Below, in pieces: positions 12,501-21,304 of a stretch of 64,000 nt of DNA. Both the position numbers and the translations under genes were made by a program. The notes beneath the pieces are model-generated. The model was not told the DNA's origin and ran no database searches. It worked only from the letters and a program-made list of their open reading frames with translations. Origin of the DNA: Cyclobacteriaceae bacterium (GTDB taxonomy: Bacteria; Bacteroidota; Bacteroidia; Cytophagales; Cyclobacteriaceae); the NCBI GenBank assembly GCA_016787645.1, contig JAEUUF010000022.1, positions 124,001 through 188,000 on the forward strand, written 5' to 3'. Within the stretch, counting starts at the first letter, position 1. Each line of letters starts with the position of its first letter.

Positions 12501-13384
12501 AGGATGATTGACTTAACGCCGCTTTCGATGATCGTGTCCACATCCTCGGCTGTAAGGACGTGATCGCGTTCAAGGAGTACTTCGTTTCGGTCGATCGAAA
12601 CCACTTCACCTGTATCTTCATCCACAAAGTCTTCCGTCCAGGTCTTCAGGACGCGGGCGGCGAGCTTGCGATCAACTACTTTCTTCAGTGTGGCCTTGGT
12701 GGCCTCCACTTCTTCTGACAGCCCAAAGAGGTCCAGGATGTCCTTGTCCGTTCCATAACCGATGGCACGCAGCAGCGTGGTAACGGGGAACTTCTTTTTG
12801 CGGTCGATGTAGGCATACATGACCGAGTTCACGTCAGTGGCGAATTCAATCCAGGATCCTTTGAAGGGGATGATCCGGGCAGAATACAGCTTGGTGCCGT
12901 TGGTGTGTTTGCTCATCGCGAAGAATACGCCGGGTGACCGGTGTAGCTGCGATACGATGACGCGTTCTGCGCCATTGATGACAAACGATCCCTTTTCTGT
13001 CATGTAAGGGATGTTTCCGAGAAAAACTTCCTGTTCGATGGTCTCAAAGTCCTCGTTATCCTCATCGTTGCAGGTGAGGCGCAGTTTGGCCTTGAGGGGC
13101 ACGGAGAAAGTCAACCCCCGGTCGATGCATTCATCGACGTTGTACTTGGGTGGGTCGATGGTATAGTCGACAAACTCCAGTACAAAGTTTTCCCGTGAGT
13201 CGGAGATGGGGAAGTTCTCGGCGAATACCTTGAACAGTCCCTCGTTTTGTCTTTTCTCGGCAGGTGTTTCAATCTGCAGGAAGTCTTTGAAGGATTGAAG
13301 CTGAAGATCGAGAAAATCAGGATAGTCGATGATTCGCTCGATTTTTGAAAAGTCAATCCGGTTGTTGATGGTCTTCTTTGCCAA
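9515..13384 (-). CDS. rpoB: DNA-directed RNA polymerase subunit beta
   Basis: This is the 1289-aa beta subunit. The rifampicin-binding region near residues 460-500 has the segment [20 protein letters not shown] followed by MSALGPGG. The aspartate, histidine and serine at the usual resistance positions are wild type, so the polymerase is predicted to be rifampicin-sensitive. The GRHGNKGVV segment and the C-terminal [17 protein letters not shown] region are intact. The gene follows rplL after a 128-bp spacer that carries a strong hairpin, and precedes rpoC by 38 bp. Its length is close to that of other Bacteroidota beta subunits. Confidence 0.99.
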   Translation of the reverse strand: MAKKTINNRIDFSKIERIIDYPDFLDLQLQSFKDFLQIETPAEKRQNEGLFKVFAENFPISDSRENFVLEFVDYTIDPPKYNVDECIDRGLTFSVPLKAKLRLTCNDEDNEDFETIEQEVFLGNIPYMTEKGSFVINGAERVIVSQLHRSPGVFFAMSKHTNGTKLYSARIIPFKGSWIEFATDVNSVMYAYIDRKKKFPVTTLLRAIGYGTDKDILDLFGLSEEVEATKATLKKVVDRKLAARVLKTWTEDFVDEDTGEVVSIDRNEVLLERDHVLTAEDVDTIIESGVKSIILHRDDVNITDYHIIFNTLAKDNSNSEKEAVEQIYRQLRNTEAPDEQTARDIIQSLFFSEKRYDLGEVGRYRINKKLGLELSADQRVLTTQDIILIVKYLIGLVNSKALVDDIDHLSNRRVRTVGEQLYTQFGVGLARMARTIKERMNVRDNEDFKPVDLINARTLSSVINSFFGTNQLSQFMDQTNPLAEITHKRRMSALGPGGLSRERAGFEVRDVHYTHYGRLCTIETPEGPNIGLISSLCVHAKVNKMGFIETPYRRVENGKVKTKDIIFLTAEEEDTHNIAQANAHLKPNGEFVDEKVKARFEGDFPVVEPKEVRYMDVAPNQIVSIAASLIPFLEHDDANRALMGSNMQRQAVPLMRPEAPIVGTGLEGRIALDSRALILAESSGVVDYVDAKKIVIKYDVTEEQQLVRFDDEYKSYNLIKFRRTNQDTCINLTPLVKKGQKVEKGQPLCEGYATQNGELALGRNLLVAYMPWQGYNFEDAIVISERVVQNDVYTSIHVEEFELEVRDTKRGEEELTSEIPNVSEEAVKNLDENGIIRIGAEVREGDILIGKITPKGETDPTPEEKLLRAIFGDKAGDVKDASMKAPPSLKGVVIETKLFSRPKRDKDVRTKSKKELDALKNRYSKSLGDLRAEMIKKLTTILTGKTSQGVKHKFGDELISKGVKFTGKVIESNLFPDKNIYRDESNYNVPEEVNLIADVSLESWTTDDHTNELVSEIVKNYLNKRNVIAGDFKRERFTLEVGDELPAGIVQLAKVYVAKKRKLKVGDKMAGRHGNKGVVAKIVRDEDMPFLEDGTPVDICLNPLGVPSRMNLGQIYETVLAWAGKKLGRKYATPIFDGGSLDDVSAELKEAGLPEFGRTYLYDGLTGERFDQSVTVGMAYMLKLGHLVDDKMHARSIGPYSLITQQPLGGKAQFGGQRFGEMEVWAIEAFGASHILQEILTIKSDDVIGRAKAYESIVKGENMRKPNIPESFNVLVHELRGLALEITMD

Positions 13385-13440
13385 GGTGCAATGCGTTTAT
13401 AGTTCCCGGTACTGAGAGGACAAATGGGCAGAAATAGCGC

Positions 13441-13473
13441 AACCCCAGCCCCGATACAATCGGGGTTGGGGCT
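13441..13473 (-). promoter_or_regulatory. Hairpin in the rplL-rpoB spacer, candidate attenuator or RNA processing site
   Basis: A 15-bp inverted repeat (13441-13455 with 13459-13473) with a 3-nt loop lies 40 nt downstream of the rplL stop and 57 bp before rpoB. Two positions are G-T wobbles in the RNA. No T run follows, so full termination is unlikely. In E. coli the equivalent spacer holds a partial terminator and an RNase III site that set the ratio of L7/L12 to polymerase. A similar role here is inference. Confidence 0.6.
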
Positions 13474-13512
13474 AAGCTGCGCGCTCAGACGATGCCCGGC
13501 GTCTTCAAGAAG

Positions 13513-13893
13513 TTATTTCAACTCAATTTCGGCGCCAGCCTCTACGAGTTGCTTCTTGAGGTTTTCCGCCTCGTCTTTCGGTAAGCCTTCTTTGATGGTC
13601 TTGGGGGCTCCGTCAACCATATCCTTAGCCTCTTTCAGGCCCAGGCCGGTCAATTCTTTCACGAGCTTCACGATCTGGAGCTTGTTGGCGCCAGCGGACT
13701 TGAGAACAACGTCGAAGTTGGTCTTCTCGGCCGCGGCTGCGCCACCGCCACCACCGGCAGCAGGTCCTGCTACCGCTACGGCAGCCGCTGCGGGCTCGAT
13801 GCCATAGGTTTCCTTCAGGTAAGAAGCCAATTCAGAAACTTCCTTCACGGAGAGTTCTACCAGTTGATCGCCAATTGCTTTGATGTCAGCCAT
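13513..13893 (-). CDS. rplL: 50S ribosomal protein L7/L12
   Basis: L7/L12 forms the mobile stalk of the 50S subunit that recruits and activates translational GTPases. The 126-aa product has the expected three parts: an N-terminal dimerisation helix (residues 1-35), an Ala/Gly-rich hinge around 36-56, and a C-terminal globular domain with [20 protein letters not shown] and [12 protein letters not shown] that binds factors. It lies 31 bp after rplJ, the standard order. Higher demand for L12 than for its neighbours is often met by the downstream hairpin before rpoB. Confidence 0.99.
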   Translation of the reverse strand: MADIKAIGDQLVELSVKEVSELASYLKETYGIEPAAAAVAVAGPAAGGGGGAAAAEKTNFDVVLKSAGANKLQIVKLVKELTGLGLKEAKDMVDGAPKTIKEGLPKDEAENLKKQLVEAGAEIELK

Positions 13894-13924
13894 GTTAATA
13901 AGTGTTTAGAGTTCGGTTCAATAA

Positions 13925-14452
13925 TTATTTTGTTCTTGTTTCCAGCGTTTTCACCAGGCCGGCTACCGTTTGTTTGCTGCTCAGCAGGGCTGACAGCACA
14001 TTCTTGGCCGGGGATTGGAGGATTGCGATCACCTCACCGATGAGCTCATTCTTCGACTTGAGGTCGCTGAGCACGGAGAGATTTTCTTCACCGAAATACA
14101 AGTCGGATTGAATGGAAGCTGCCTTGAAAGCGGGTTTCCCTTCATTTTTCTTACGGTATTCCTTAATCGCTTTTGCCGGGGCGTTTCCGCTTTCTTTCGA
14201 AAAGATCACGCCCGAGAAACCATGCAATACCTTGAACATGGGTTCGAAATTACCAGACTGCTTTTCCAGCGCTTTGCGGATCATGGTGTTCTTGTACACC
14301 CTATACTCTACGCCCTGGTTGAAACAGATTCTACGGAAGGCATTGATTTGCCCAACCGTGAAACCCGAAGCATCGGTAATATAAAAGTGATTATGCTGGG
14401 AGAATTTCTCTGCCAACTCATCAATAATCTGTCCTTTTTCTTCGCGGGTCAT
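13925..14452 (-). CDS. rplJ: 50S ribosomal protein L10
   Basis: L10 anchors the L7/L12 dimers to the 50S stalk base. The 175-aa product has the N-terminal rRNA/L11-side domain (KGQIIDELAEKFSQHNHFYI, then GFTVGQINAFRR) and a C-terminal helical tail that holds L12 dimers. It follows rplA by 11 bp. In E. coli L10 binds its own mRNA leader upstream of rplJ. There is no room for such a leader here, so any autoregulation must act elsewhere on the rplKAJL transcript. Confidence 0.98.
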   Translation of the reverse strand: MTREEKGQIIDELAEKFSQHNHFYITDASGFTVGQINAFRRICFNQGVEYRVYKNTMIRKALEKQSGNFEPMFKVLHGFSGVIFSKESGNAPAKAIKEYRKKNEGKPAFKAASIQSDLYFGEENLSVLSDLKSKNELIGEVIAILQSPAKNVLSALLSSKQTVAGLVKTLETRTK

Positions 14453-14463
14453 CGTTTTAATGG

Positions 14464-15162
14464 TTAGAGTCCGCCAATCGTACTCCGGTCAATCATTATT
14501 CCGGGACTCATCGTAGTCGAAAGGCTGATGCTTTGGAAATATGTTCCTTTCGAAGAGGCCGGCTTGAGCTTCGCAACCATGTGAATAAGTTCAGCGGCAT
14601 TTTCTTTGATTTTGTCCGCGCTGAAGGAAGCCTTACCTATGGATGCGTGAATGATTCCTTGTTTGTCAATTTTAAAGTCCACCTTACCCGCCTTCACTTC
14701 TTTCACAGCTTTCCCCACTTCAAGGGTAACGGTTCCGGACTTGGGGTTGGGCATCAGACCGCGGGGTCCAAGCACCTTACCCAGTTTACCTACTTTCGCC
14801 ATCACGGTGGGCGTACAAATGATTACATCAATGTCCGTCCATCCGCCTTCAATCTTGGTGACGTATTCGTCGAGGCCAACGTGTTCGGCACCTGCGTCTT
14901 TAGCTTCCTGCACTTTGTCAGGGGTGCAGAGCACCAGCACGCGAACCACTTTCCCCAGACCATGCGGCAGGGAAACTACGCCACGAACCATCTGGTCAGA
15001 TTTCTTCGGGTCTACGCCCAAGCGAATATCCACATCCACGGAAGCGTCAAACTTGGTGAAAGTGATCTCCTTCACGAGTTTGGCTGCATCCTCCAGAGAA
15101 TATTCCTTCTCGGCGTTATACTTGGCCGTAACGGCCTTTCTGTTTTTCGAAATCCTTGCCAT
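14464..15162 (-). CDS. rplA: 50S ribosomal protein L1
   Basis: L1 forms the mobile L1 stalk that helps release deacylated tRNA from the E site, and in many bacteria it represses its own operon. The 232-aa product has family length and signatures: the N-terminal [40 protein letters not shown] around residues 56-71, the [20 protein letters not shown] loop near 127-146, and [18 protein letters not shown]. It follows rplK by 5 bp. No rearrangement is visible. Confidence 0.98.
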   Translation of the reverse strand: MARISKNRKAVTAKYNAEKEYSLEDAAKLVKEITFTKFDASVDVDIRLGVDPKKSDQMVRGVVSLPHGLGKVVRVLVLCTPDKVQEAKDAGAEHVGLDEYVTKIEGGWTDIDVIICTPTVMAKVGKLGKVLGPRGLMPNPKSGTVTLEVGKAVKEVKAGKVDFKIDKQGIIHASIGKASFSADKIKENAAELIHMVAKLKPASSKGTYFQSISLSTTMSPGIMIDRSTIGGL

Positions 15163-15167
15163 ACATC

Positions 15168-15614
15168 TTATTGTTTATCCCACGGAGCCGGGCCACTGAC
15201 GGTGACACCCATGCTGCGTGCGGTTCCTGCAATCATTTTCATGGCCGACTCCACCTTGAAGGCGTTGAGGTCGGGCATTTTGGTTTCCGCTATCTTTTTG
15301 ACCTGGGCCCAGCTGATGGATCCAACTTTAGAGCGGTTAGGCTCTTTGGAACCTTTCTGGATCTTGATGGCCTCCATGATCAGCACAGCCGCCGGAGGAG
15401 TCTTGATAACGAAGTCAAAGGACTTGTCATTATAAATAGTGATCAACACCGGCAATACCTGGCCGGGCTTGTCCTGGGAGCGCGCATTGAACTGCTTGCA
15501 AAAGTCCATGATGTTGAGACCTTTGGAACCCAGCGCAGGACCAATGGGTGGTGCCGGATTGGCCTGGCCACCTTTAACCTGCAGTTTCAAATAACCTGTT
15601 ACTTCCTTTGCCAT
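15168..15614 (-). CDS. rplK: 50S ribosomal protein L11
   Basis: L11 organises the GTPase-associated centre of 23S rRNA. The 148-aa product has the N-terminal proline-rich switch region ([20 protein letters not shown]) and the C-terminal rRNA-binding domain with [12 protein letters not shown] and the [17 protein letters not shown] end. It starts 40 bp after nusG and 5 bp before rplA. Prolines at the thiopeptide-binding face look wild type. Confidence 0.98.
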   Translation of the reverse strand: MAKEVTGYLKLQVKGGQANPAPPIGPALGSKGLNIMDFCKQFNARSQDKPGQVLPVLITIYNDKSFDFVIKTPPAAVLIMEAIKIQKGSKEPNRSKVGSISWAQVKKIAETKMPDLNAFKVESAMKMIAGTARSMGVTVSGPAPWDKQ

Positions 15615-15654
15615 ACTATCTTAACTCAAGTAGCTAATCAGAAATCCTATTATC

Positions 15655-16212
15655 CTAGTCCAATTTTTCAACCTGCATGTAGCTAAGTTCAACGGGGGTA
15701 TTCCGACCGAAAATCTTAACCATCACGTTCAGCTTCTTTTTGTCTTCAAATATTTCCTCTACAGCTCCGGTGAACCCGCTGAAAGGTCCATCCATCACCT
15801 TTACCGATTCGCCCTTGATAAAAGGACGCTCCAGTTTTTCTCCTACCTCGTCTACCTCATCCACTTTACCGAGGATGCGATTCACTTCGGTTTGACGCAG
15901 GGGCACCGGGTCTTTTGCAGAACCCGTTCCTGAACCGCCCAGGAATCCCAACACACCTGGAATATTGGTCACCGTGTGGTGCGCCTCCGGGTGAGCGAGA
16001 TCAGCCGAGATAAGCACGTAACCGGGGAAGAAGTTCTTTTCACGCATCTTCTTCTTGCCGTTGCGCATCTCATACACTTTCTCCGACGGAATCAACACTT
16101 GTGGAATTGATTCGGTCAGTTTAGAGCGTTCAATTTCGGTTTCCAGGTAGGCCTTTACCTTTTTTTCCTGGCCGCTGATGACGCGCAATACATACCACTT
16201 TAGCTCTCCCAT
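15655..16212 (-). CDS. nusG: Transcription termination/antitermination protein NusG
   Basis: NusG binds the beta' clamp of RNA polymerase to raise processivity, and its KOW domain contacts Rho or S10. The 185-aa product has the N-terminal NGN domain (ELKWYVLRVISGQEKKVK, then NFFPGYVLI near residue 60) and the C-terminal KOW domain (KGESVKVMDGPFSGFTGAVEEI near 130-151). It lies 12 bp after secE and 40 bp before rplK in the standard order. Confidence 0.98.
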   Translation of the reverse strand: MGELKWYVLRVISGQEKKVKAYLETEIERSKLTESIPQVLIPSEKVYEMRNGKKKMREKNFFPGYVLISADLAHPEAHHTVTNIPGVLGFLGGSGTGSAKDPVPLRQTEVNRILGKVDEVDEVGEKLERPFIKGESVKVMDGPFSGFTGAVEEIFEDKKKLNVMVKIFGRNTPVELSYMQVEKLD

Positions 16213-16224
16213 GGCCCCGTCCGA

Positions 16225-16419
16225 TTAAAACTCACGGTAAAACCAACCCAAGGCATTGTTGAAGCCGAGGTCGATCAAGCCTATGACCAAAGCAAAAATC
16301 AAGGAGGCTACCAGCACCAGGATGGCACTGCCCTGAAGTTCATTGAACTTGGGCCAGGTGACCTTGTTGCGGACCTCATCGACCGATTCCAGTATGTAGT
16401 TTTTTACCTTTTCCATCAA
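16225..16419 (-). CDS. secE: Preprotein translocase subunit SecE
   Basis: SecE is the essential clamp subunit of the SecYEG channel. The 64-aa product is the short single-helix form: an amphipathic N-terminal helix (NYILESVDEVRNKVTWPKFNE with the conserved TWP) and one membrane segment around residues 30-53. It lies between tRNA-Trp (48 bp upstream) and nusG, the usual bacterial arrangement, and shares their promoter. Confidence 0.97.
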   Translation of the reverse strand: MMEKVKNYILESVDEVRNKVTWPKFNELQGSAILVLVASLIFALVIGLIDLGFNNALGWFYREF

Positions 16420-16467
16420 TATTCCCGTTATCGGGGTCTGACGACGTTATTTCCTACTTTCTACTTG

Positions 16468-16540
16468 CACGGGTGGAGAGACTCGAACTCCCAGCCAACG
16501 GTTTTGGAGACCGCTACTCTACCAATTGAGCTACACCCGT
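16468..16540 (-). tRNA. tRNA-Trp (CCA anticodon)
   Basis: This 73-nt tRNA on the minus strand has a 7-bp acceptor stem (ACGGGTG with CACCCGT), a TTCGAGT T-loop and anticodon CCA. The genome does not encode the 3' CCA (the next bases are CAA), unlike the three tRNAs upstream of tuf. It is the first element of the secE-nusG-rpl-rpo transcript. Confidence 0.97.
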
Positions 16541-16608
16541 TTGGCTCTCTCCCCGTCCCGAAGAACGGCCCCCTGAACTCCACCCTAACCCTAAATTCAA
16601 AAGGACTG

Positions 16609-16638
16609 CAAAGGTAGAACAAATGGGTACAAATCAAA
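16609..16638 (-). promoter_or_regulatory. Promoter for tRNA-Trp-secE-nusG-rplKAJL-rpoBC
   Basis: On the minus strand TTTG (16638-16635) and TACCTTTG (16616-16609) are 18 bp apart, one base shorter than the usual Bacteroidota spacing. The TTTG lies inside the T run of the tuf terminator, so the end of one unit and the start of the next overlap. Confidence 0.75.
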
Positions 16639-16670
16639 AAGCGTTTCCAGGATTTTTCCCGGAAACGCTT
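16634..16670 (-). terminator. Rho-independent terminator of tuf
   Basis: A perfect 10-bp stem (16639-16648 with 16661-16670) is followed on the minus strand by CTTTTTGATTT. It lies about 54 bp after the tuf stop and separates tuf from the tRNA-Trp/secE unit. Confidence 0.88.
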
Positions 16671-16723
16671 CTTGTTGGAAATCAGGTATTTAGCCTTGGT
16701 TAGCCACCTGATTGCGGAGGTCC

Positions 16724-17911
16724 TTAATCAAGGATTTCCGTCACCTGGCCAGAACCTACCGTACGACCACCCTCGCGGATAGCGAAACGAAGTCCTTTTT
16801 CCATGGCGATTTTGCTGATGAGTTCCACATCGATCGAAACGTTGTCACCAGGCATCACCATCTCTACCCCCTGGGGCAGCTTGATTTCGCCGGTAACGTC
16901 AGTTGTACGGAAGTAGAACTGGGGGCGGTATTTGTTGAAGAACGGGGTGTGACGACCACCTTCTTCCTTGCTCAGGACGTAAACTTCAGCCTTGAACTTG
17001 GCGTGAGGAGTAACGGTGCCCGGCTTACAAATCACCATGCCACGGCAGATGTCGGTTTTTTCGATACCGCGGAGGAGGAGACCTACGTTGTCGCCTGCTT
17101 CACCACGGTCCAGAATCTTGCGGAACATTTCCACACCGGTAATGGTGGAGGTCAGGTTCTCAGCACCCATACCCAGGATCTGGACAGGGTCACCTGTCTT
17201 GATCACGCCACGCTCGATACGGCCCGTAGCCACGGTACCGCGACCTGTGATGGAGAACACGTCTTCAACCGGCATGAGGAAATCCTTGTCCACAGCACGT
17301 ACCGGGAGCGGGATATACTCGTCAACGGCCTTCATGAGTTCTTCCACCTTCTCAACCCACTTCGCTTCGCCATTAAGGGCGCCGAGTGCTGAACCTTTGA
17401 TTACGGGGATCTTGTCGCCCGGGAATTTGTAGGTCGTGAGGAGTTCACGGATTTCAATCTCCACGAGCTCAATGAGTTCGGGATCGTCAACCAGGTCAAC
17501 TTTGTTCATGAAGACAACCAGTGCAGGGACGCCTACCTGGCGGGCCAGGAGGATGTGCTCACGGGTCTGGGGCATAGGGCCATCGGTAGCGGCTACCACG
17601 AGGATAGCGCCGTCCATTTGAGCAGCACCCGTAACCATGTTCTTCACATAGTCAGCGTGACCGGGGCAATCCACGTGTGCATAGTGGCGCTTCTCGGTCT
17701 GATACTCAACGTGTGAGGTGTTGATGGTGATACCACGCTCTTTTTCTTCAGGAGCGTTGTCGATGGACGAGAAATCTCTTTCTGCGGCCAATCCTTTCTT
17801 TGCAAGCACCTTGGTGATTGCTGCCGTGAGTGTGGTCTTGCCGTGGTCAACGTGACCGATGGTGCCGACGTTCACGTGCGGTTTCGAACGATCGAAGGTT
17901 TCCTTTGCCAT
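16724..17911 (-). CDS. tuf: Elongation factor Tu
   Basis: EF-Tu delivers aminoacyl-tRNA to the ribosomal A site. The 395-aa product has the P-loop GHVDHGKT at residues 19-26, DCPGHADY near 81 and NKVD near 136. Domains II ([21 protein letters not shown]) and III ([21 protein letters not shown]) are complete. It follows the tRNA-Tyr/Gly/Thr cluster, as in many bacteria, and ends at its own terminator. It is the only tuf copy in the window. Confidence 0.99.
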   Translation of the reverse strand: MAKETFDRSKPHVNVGTIGHVDHGKTTLTAAITKVLAKKGLAAERDFSSIDNAPEEKERGITINTSHVEYQTEKRHYAHVDCPGHADYVKNMVTGAAQMDGAILVVAATDGPMPQTREHILLARQVGVPALVVFMNKVDLVDDPELIELVEIEIRELLTTYKFPGDKIPVIKGSALGALNGEAKWVEKVEELMKAVDEYIPLPVRAVDKDFLMPVEDVFSITGRGTVATGRIERGVIKTGDPVQILGMGAENLTSTITGVEMFRKILDRGEAGDNVGLLLRGIEKTDICRGMVICKPGTVTPHAKFKAEVYVLSKEEGGRHTPFFNKYRPQFYFRTTDVTGEIKLPQGVEMVMPGDNVSIDVELISKIAMEKGLRFAIREGGRTVGSGQVTEILD

Positions 17912-17973
17912 ATTTGAAAATCCCAGTTAAGTGTTTAAAAGTGTATAATTGATTTAAGTACGTTCAATTCAAG

Positions 17974-18035
17974 GCTTCTCCGCCTGAGAAGCATACACCC
18001 TAAACATGTTAAGCCTGTCGAATAAGGGTTATTCG
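17974..18035 (-). promoter_or_regulatory. Two small hairpins in the tRNA-Thr to tuf leader
   Basis: The 245-bp spacer between tRNA-Thr and tuf holds a 7-bp stem (17974-17980 with 17986-17992) and a 7-bp stem at 18019-18035 with a 3-nt loop. I see no consensus promoter in the spacer, so tuf is probably read from the tRNA promoter. The hairpins may guide cleavage or protect the tuf mRNA end; this is inference. Confidence 0.35.
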
Positions 18036-18156
18036 TCGTTCGTAAATTCCCGGGCACCTTTTCGGTGGTCGCTACGCACCAGTAACTGGGAAGTTTACTA
18101 TTTCAAAATTTCAAAAGTGCCTCCGTCCGTTGCTGGAAGCTGATTCTATACTTACC

Positions 18157-18231
<75 letters not shown>

Positions 18232-18304
18232 CAAAAAGCACTTAGCCTTTGGTTTTGGCTGGGCTCCCCCAACAGCAAATAACCTTGGGCCAATTGCCAT
18301 TTCT

Positions 18305-18380
18305 TGGAGCGGGAAACGAGGCTCGAACTCGCGACCTATAGCTTGGAAGGCTATCGCTCTACCAACTGAGCTACTCCCGC
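18305..18380 (-). tRNA. tRNA-Gly (TCC anticodon)
   Basis: The acceptor stem GCGGGAG pairs with TTCCCGC (one G-T pair), the anticodon is TCC and a 3' CCA is encoded. It is the middle gene of the Tyr-Gly-Thr cluster. Confidence 0.97.
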
Positions 18381-18486
18381 CTACGCTTCGCTTCGGCAGG
18401 CATTGCCCGCCAAAACTGCACTTCACTTCAACGGGAAGGCCCGCCGGGTGCAAGTCAATCAACTCTCTGTCGCAGAGGTCAATTGA

Positions 18487-18572
18487 TGGTGGGGGGAACA
18501 GGATTCGAACCTGTGAAGACGTAAGTCAACAGATTTACAGTCTGTCCTCGTTGGCCGCTTGAGTATCCCCCC
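18487..18572 (-). tRNA. tRNA-Tyr (GTA anticodon)
   Basis: This 86-nt class II tRNA has a long variable arm, acceptor stem GGGGGGA with TCCCCCC, anticodon GTA and an encoded 3' CCA. It is the first gene of the tRNA-tuf transcript. Confidence 0.97.
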
Positions 18573-18706
18573 GGACTCTAGTCAACACCTTTCAACTCGC
18601 CCAACAAAGCTCAGTGTGAAAACTGTGTTGTATCATTTCAGAGAACGTTCCTTGTTTTGAGGCAAGAAAGCACAGAAACAGGGCCCCTTGCCTAAAAACA
18701 GGAGTG

Positions 18707-18737
18707 CAAAATTAATGGCTTTTTCTTGATAGGCAAG
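18707..18737 (-). promoter_or_regulatory. Promoter of the tRNA-Tyr/Gly/Thr-tuf unit
   Basis: TAATTTTG (18714-18707) fits TAnnTTTG. It is preceded at 19 bp by CTTG (18737-18734), one base off the TTTG element. It lies about 135 bp before tRNA-Tyr, and a 7-bp inverted repeat (18660-18666 with 18687-18693) sits between them. No gene is visible in 18573-18789. Confidence 0.65.
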
Positions 18738-18789
18738 CCAGCCTGTAGAATTTGCAGGCTGGGCAAATGGCCCCGGTCAGGGCTCTGAA

Positions 18790-19086
18790 TTACATAAATA
18801 CGATCTCGGAAATAATGCCCTCTCCAAACTCCTTCTTCAAAAGCTCAATCATCTTAGGCTTGTGAAAACCCAGGTCGTGCTTCAGGGAAGGGGACTGTAG
18901 TTCAACAAATAAGACCTTGTCCCGGATAAATATCCGGCGGGTTCTTTTGGCGATCGATTTGCCGACCATACGCTCCCAGGATACCACCACGTTGGCCTCA
19001 TCAAATTTTGGCTTGAGGTGCTGGGCTTTCAGCAACTCCTGAATAGCCTGGCTGATATGAATGGCTTCGTTCTTGGCGTTTTTCAT
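18790..19086 (-). CDS. DUF721 (DciA-like) protein
   Basis: This 98-aa protein belongs to the DUF721 family. In other bacteria the family includes DciA, which helps load the replicative helicase DnaB. Visible features are the N-terminal helix HISQAIQELLKAQHLKPKF, the conserved VVVSWERMVGKSIAKRTR near residues 33-50 and a KH-like half with VLFVELQSPSLKHDLGFHK. The start is fixed by the ATGA overlap with the recF stop (19083-19086), so recF and this gene are translationally coupled. A start 39 bp further upstream is possible but would overlap recF more. The helicase-loading role is inferred from the family. Confidence 0.88.
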   Translation of the reverse strand: MKNAKNEAIHISQAIQELLKAQHLKPKFDEANVVVSWERMVGKSIAKRTRRIFIRDKVLFVELQSPSLKHDLGFHKPKMIELLKKEFGEGIISEIVFM

Positions 19087-20192
19087 GGATTCACCTTCAA
19101 GGTACCACCTTCCACGAAGAAACACTCAGCGGAAATTCCCGCCTGCTGGAGGGCCTCCAGGCTGCGTCTTGGTCGTGCATCCGTAATGAATATTTGTCCA
19201 AAGGACCCCCCCGCCACCAACTTCATGAGCTGCACAATCCTCAAGTCATCCAACTTGTCAAAGATGTCATCGAGCAGCAGCAAGGGCTTGAATCCGTTCT
19301 TTTCGGACAAACACTCAAACTCTGACAGTTTAAGGGCAATCAGGAAAGACTTCTGTTGCCCCTGAGAACCAAACGTCTTCAACTCATGATCATTCAGTGT
19401 GAACCGGAATTCATCCCGATGGACGCCGACCGTTGTTCGTCCCAATATCAGGTCCCGGTCAAGACGGGCAGCCAGCTCTTTACCAAAATCCAATGTGTCC
19501 AGTTCAGAAGAATACGTAATCCCGGGAGACTCCAGGGAATCATTCACCACATACGCATAATGTTTCTTCACCAGCGGTATCATCCGCTCTGTAAATGCGC
19601 GTCGACGTTCATGAAGGAATTTTCCTGATGTTGTCAGGCGGGCGTCGTAGGTGGCCAGGAGTTCGCGGTCAATACCGGGTCGATCCGCATACATTTTCAA
19701 CAGCCCGTTGCGGTGTCTTAGATTGGTTTGGTAAACAATCAACTGATCAAGGTACTCGCGATCAAGTTGTGAAAGCAGGGTGTCGAAGAATTTTCGCTTG
19801 ACTTCTCCACCATCCCACACCAATTCGATATCGCCTGGTGCCACCAGGACCAATGGGTACTTGCCGATGTGCTCGGAAAATCGGGAATATTCCTTCCCAT
19901 CTTCTGCAATTTTCTTCTTCCGATCAGGCGTGTACGTGCATGTAATTTCCTTTCGCCTATCTCCCGCTTCAAAGGTTGCCCGTATAAAGAAGTGATCCGC
20001 TCCGTGCCGGATATGATCAGTATCCGACGCTGAAGTTATTCCGCGGGTGAGGGACAGATAGTGGATCGCTTCAAGGAGATTTGTCTTTCCACTGCCGTTC
20101 CGCCCAAGAAAACAATGGACAAGGCCATTGAATTCTACGTCTGCTTCCGCATAGTTCTTGAAATTCAAAAGACGCAGTTTTTGAAGGCGCAC
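19083..20192 (-). CDS. recF: DNA replication and repair protein RecF
   Basis: RecF is an SMC-like ATPase that, with RecO and RecR, loads RecA at single-strand gaps. The 369-aa product has Walker A GRNGSGKT at residues 30-37, the ABC signature region FGSQGQQKSFLIALKL near 277, and Walker B LLLLDDIFDKLD near 305. The length is typical. In many bacteria recF lies near dnaA-dnaN-gyrB; here it is paired with DUF721 and is divergent from the pyruvate dehydrogenase gene across 63 bp. Confidence 0.98.
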   Translation of the reverse strand: MRLQKLRLLNFKNYAEADVEFNGLVHCFLGRNGSGKTNLLEAIHYLSLTRGITSASDTDHIRHGADHFFIRATFEAGDRRKEITCTYTPDRKKKIAEDGKEYSRFSEHIGKYPLVLVAPGDIELVWDGGEVKRKFFDTLLSQLDREYLDQLIVYQTNLRHRNGLLKMYADRPGIDRELLATYDARLTTSGKFLHERRRAFTERMIPLVKKHYAYVVNDSLESPGITYSSELDTLDFGKELAARLDRDLILGRTTVGVHRDEFRFTLNDHELKTFGSQGQQKSFLIALKLSEFECLSEKNGFKPLLLLDDIFDKLDDLRIVQLMKLVAGGSFGQIFITDARPRRSLEALQQAGISAECFFVEGGTLKVNP

Positions 20193-20200
20193 GCGTGAAA

Positions 20201-20231
20201 TTGGTATTTGCGGAATTGGGGGCTATTTTCG
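20201..20231 (+). promoter_or_regulatory. Candidate promoter of the pdhA gene
   Basis: TATTTTCG (20224-20231) is one base off TAnnTTTG and lies 19 bp after TTGG (20201-20204). The ATG of pdhA is 25 bp further on. The -33 element is weak, so this is a moderate call. Confidence 0.45.
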
Positions 20232-20255
20232 CAGTTCCGTTCAAAAGTAATCCAT

Positions 20256-21287
20256 ATGTCTGCTACCCCCCAAGCCAAGGCTAAAACTCCGAAGGAGAAG
20301 ACGGAGTTTTCAAAAGAAACCTACCTGCGTTGGTTTGAGATGATGTATCTCATGCGGCGCTTTGAGGACCGCTCCGGCCAATTGTATGGCATGCAGAAGA
20401 TTCGTGGTTTTTGCCACCTCTACATTGGCCAGGAGGCCTGCGCTGCGGGGGCCATTACGGCCCTTACTCCGGACGACAAGTGGATCACGGCTTATCGCGA
20501 CCATGCACATCCGCTAGGATTGGGTACCGATCCTCGGGCCGTGATGGCCGAACTATTTGGCAAAGAGACAGGTATCTCCAAAGGCAAGGGTGGTTCAATG
20601 CACATCTTTGACAAATCAAAAAATTTCTTTGGCGGCCACGGTATTGTGGGCGGCCAGGTTCCACTGGGTGCCGGTATCGCTTTTGCTGAAAAATACTTGA
20701 AAACCTCCAACGTGTGCATTTGCTATATGGGTGATGGCGCTGTGCGCCAGGGCGCGTTTCACGAGGCCCTTAACCTCGCGATGCTGTGGAAGTTGCCCGT
20801 GATCTTTGTCATCGAAAACAATGGTTACGCCATGGGGACATCCGTGAAGCGAACGTCCAACGTGACTGACCTCTACACACTGGGCGAGGGTTACGATATT
20901 CCTTCCGAGCCGGTCGATGCGATGAGCGTGGAGGCTGTCCACCTTTCGGTGGCACGGGCGGCTGAACGCGCGCGCGCCGGCGAGGGGCCATCCTTGCTGG
21001 AGTTCCGTACCTATCGTTACAAGGGACACTCCATGTCCGATCCTCAGAAATACCGTACCAAGGAAGAGGTGGATGAATACAAAAAGAGGGATCCCATCGA
21101 AGTGGTTCGCCAGGCCATTCTCGACAAGAAATATTCGACTGAAAAAGAGCTGGAGGCTATCGTGGAGAAAGTCAATGCGCTTGTTGAAGACAGTGTGAAG
21201 TTTGCTGAAGAATCCAACTATCCAGACCCCAAAGAGGCACTGACCGATATTTATGTGCAGAAGGATTATCCGTTCACGATCGACTAG
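20256..21287 (+). CDS. pdhA: Pyruvate dehydrogenase E1 component, alpha subunit
   Basis: This subunit of the E1 heterotetramer performs thiamine-diphosphate-dependent decarboxylation of pyruvate and passes the acyl group to lipoyl-E2. The 343-aa product has the thiamine-binding motif GDGAVRQGAFHEA...ENN at about residues 159-189 and the YRYKGHSMSDPQKYR phosphorylation-loop region near 252. An N-terminal Lys/Ala-rich stretch precedes the domain. The ATG at 20256 is chosen over an in-frame TTG at 20208, which lies upstream of the likely promoter. No E1 beta, E2 or E3 gene is adjacent, so the complex is encoded elsewhere. A related 2-oxoacid E1 (branched-chain) is possible but the loop sequence fits pyruvate. 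Confidence 0.95.
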   Translation: MSATPQAKAKTPKEKTEFSKETYLRWFEMMYLMRRFEDRSGQLYGMQKIRGFCHLYIGQEACAAGAITALTPDDKWITAYRDHAHPLGLGTDPRAVMAELFGKETGISKGKGGSMHIFDKSKNFFGGHGIVGGQVPLGAGIAFAEKYLKTSNVCICYMGDGAVRQGAFHEALNLAMLWKLPVIFVIENNGYAMGTSVKRTSNVTDLYTLGEGYDIPSEPVDAMSVEAVHLSVARAAERARAGEGPSLLEFRTYRYKGHSMSDPQKYRTKEEVDEYKKRDPIEVVRQAILDKKYSTEKELEAIVEKVNALVEDSVKFAEESNYPDPKEALTDIYVQKDYPFTID

Positions 21288-21304
21288 TCCGCGCGCAATG
21301 GCCG

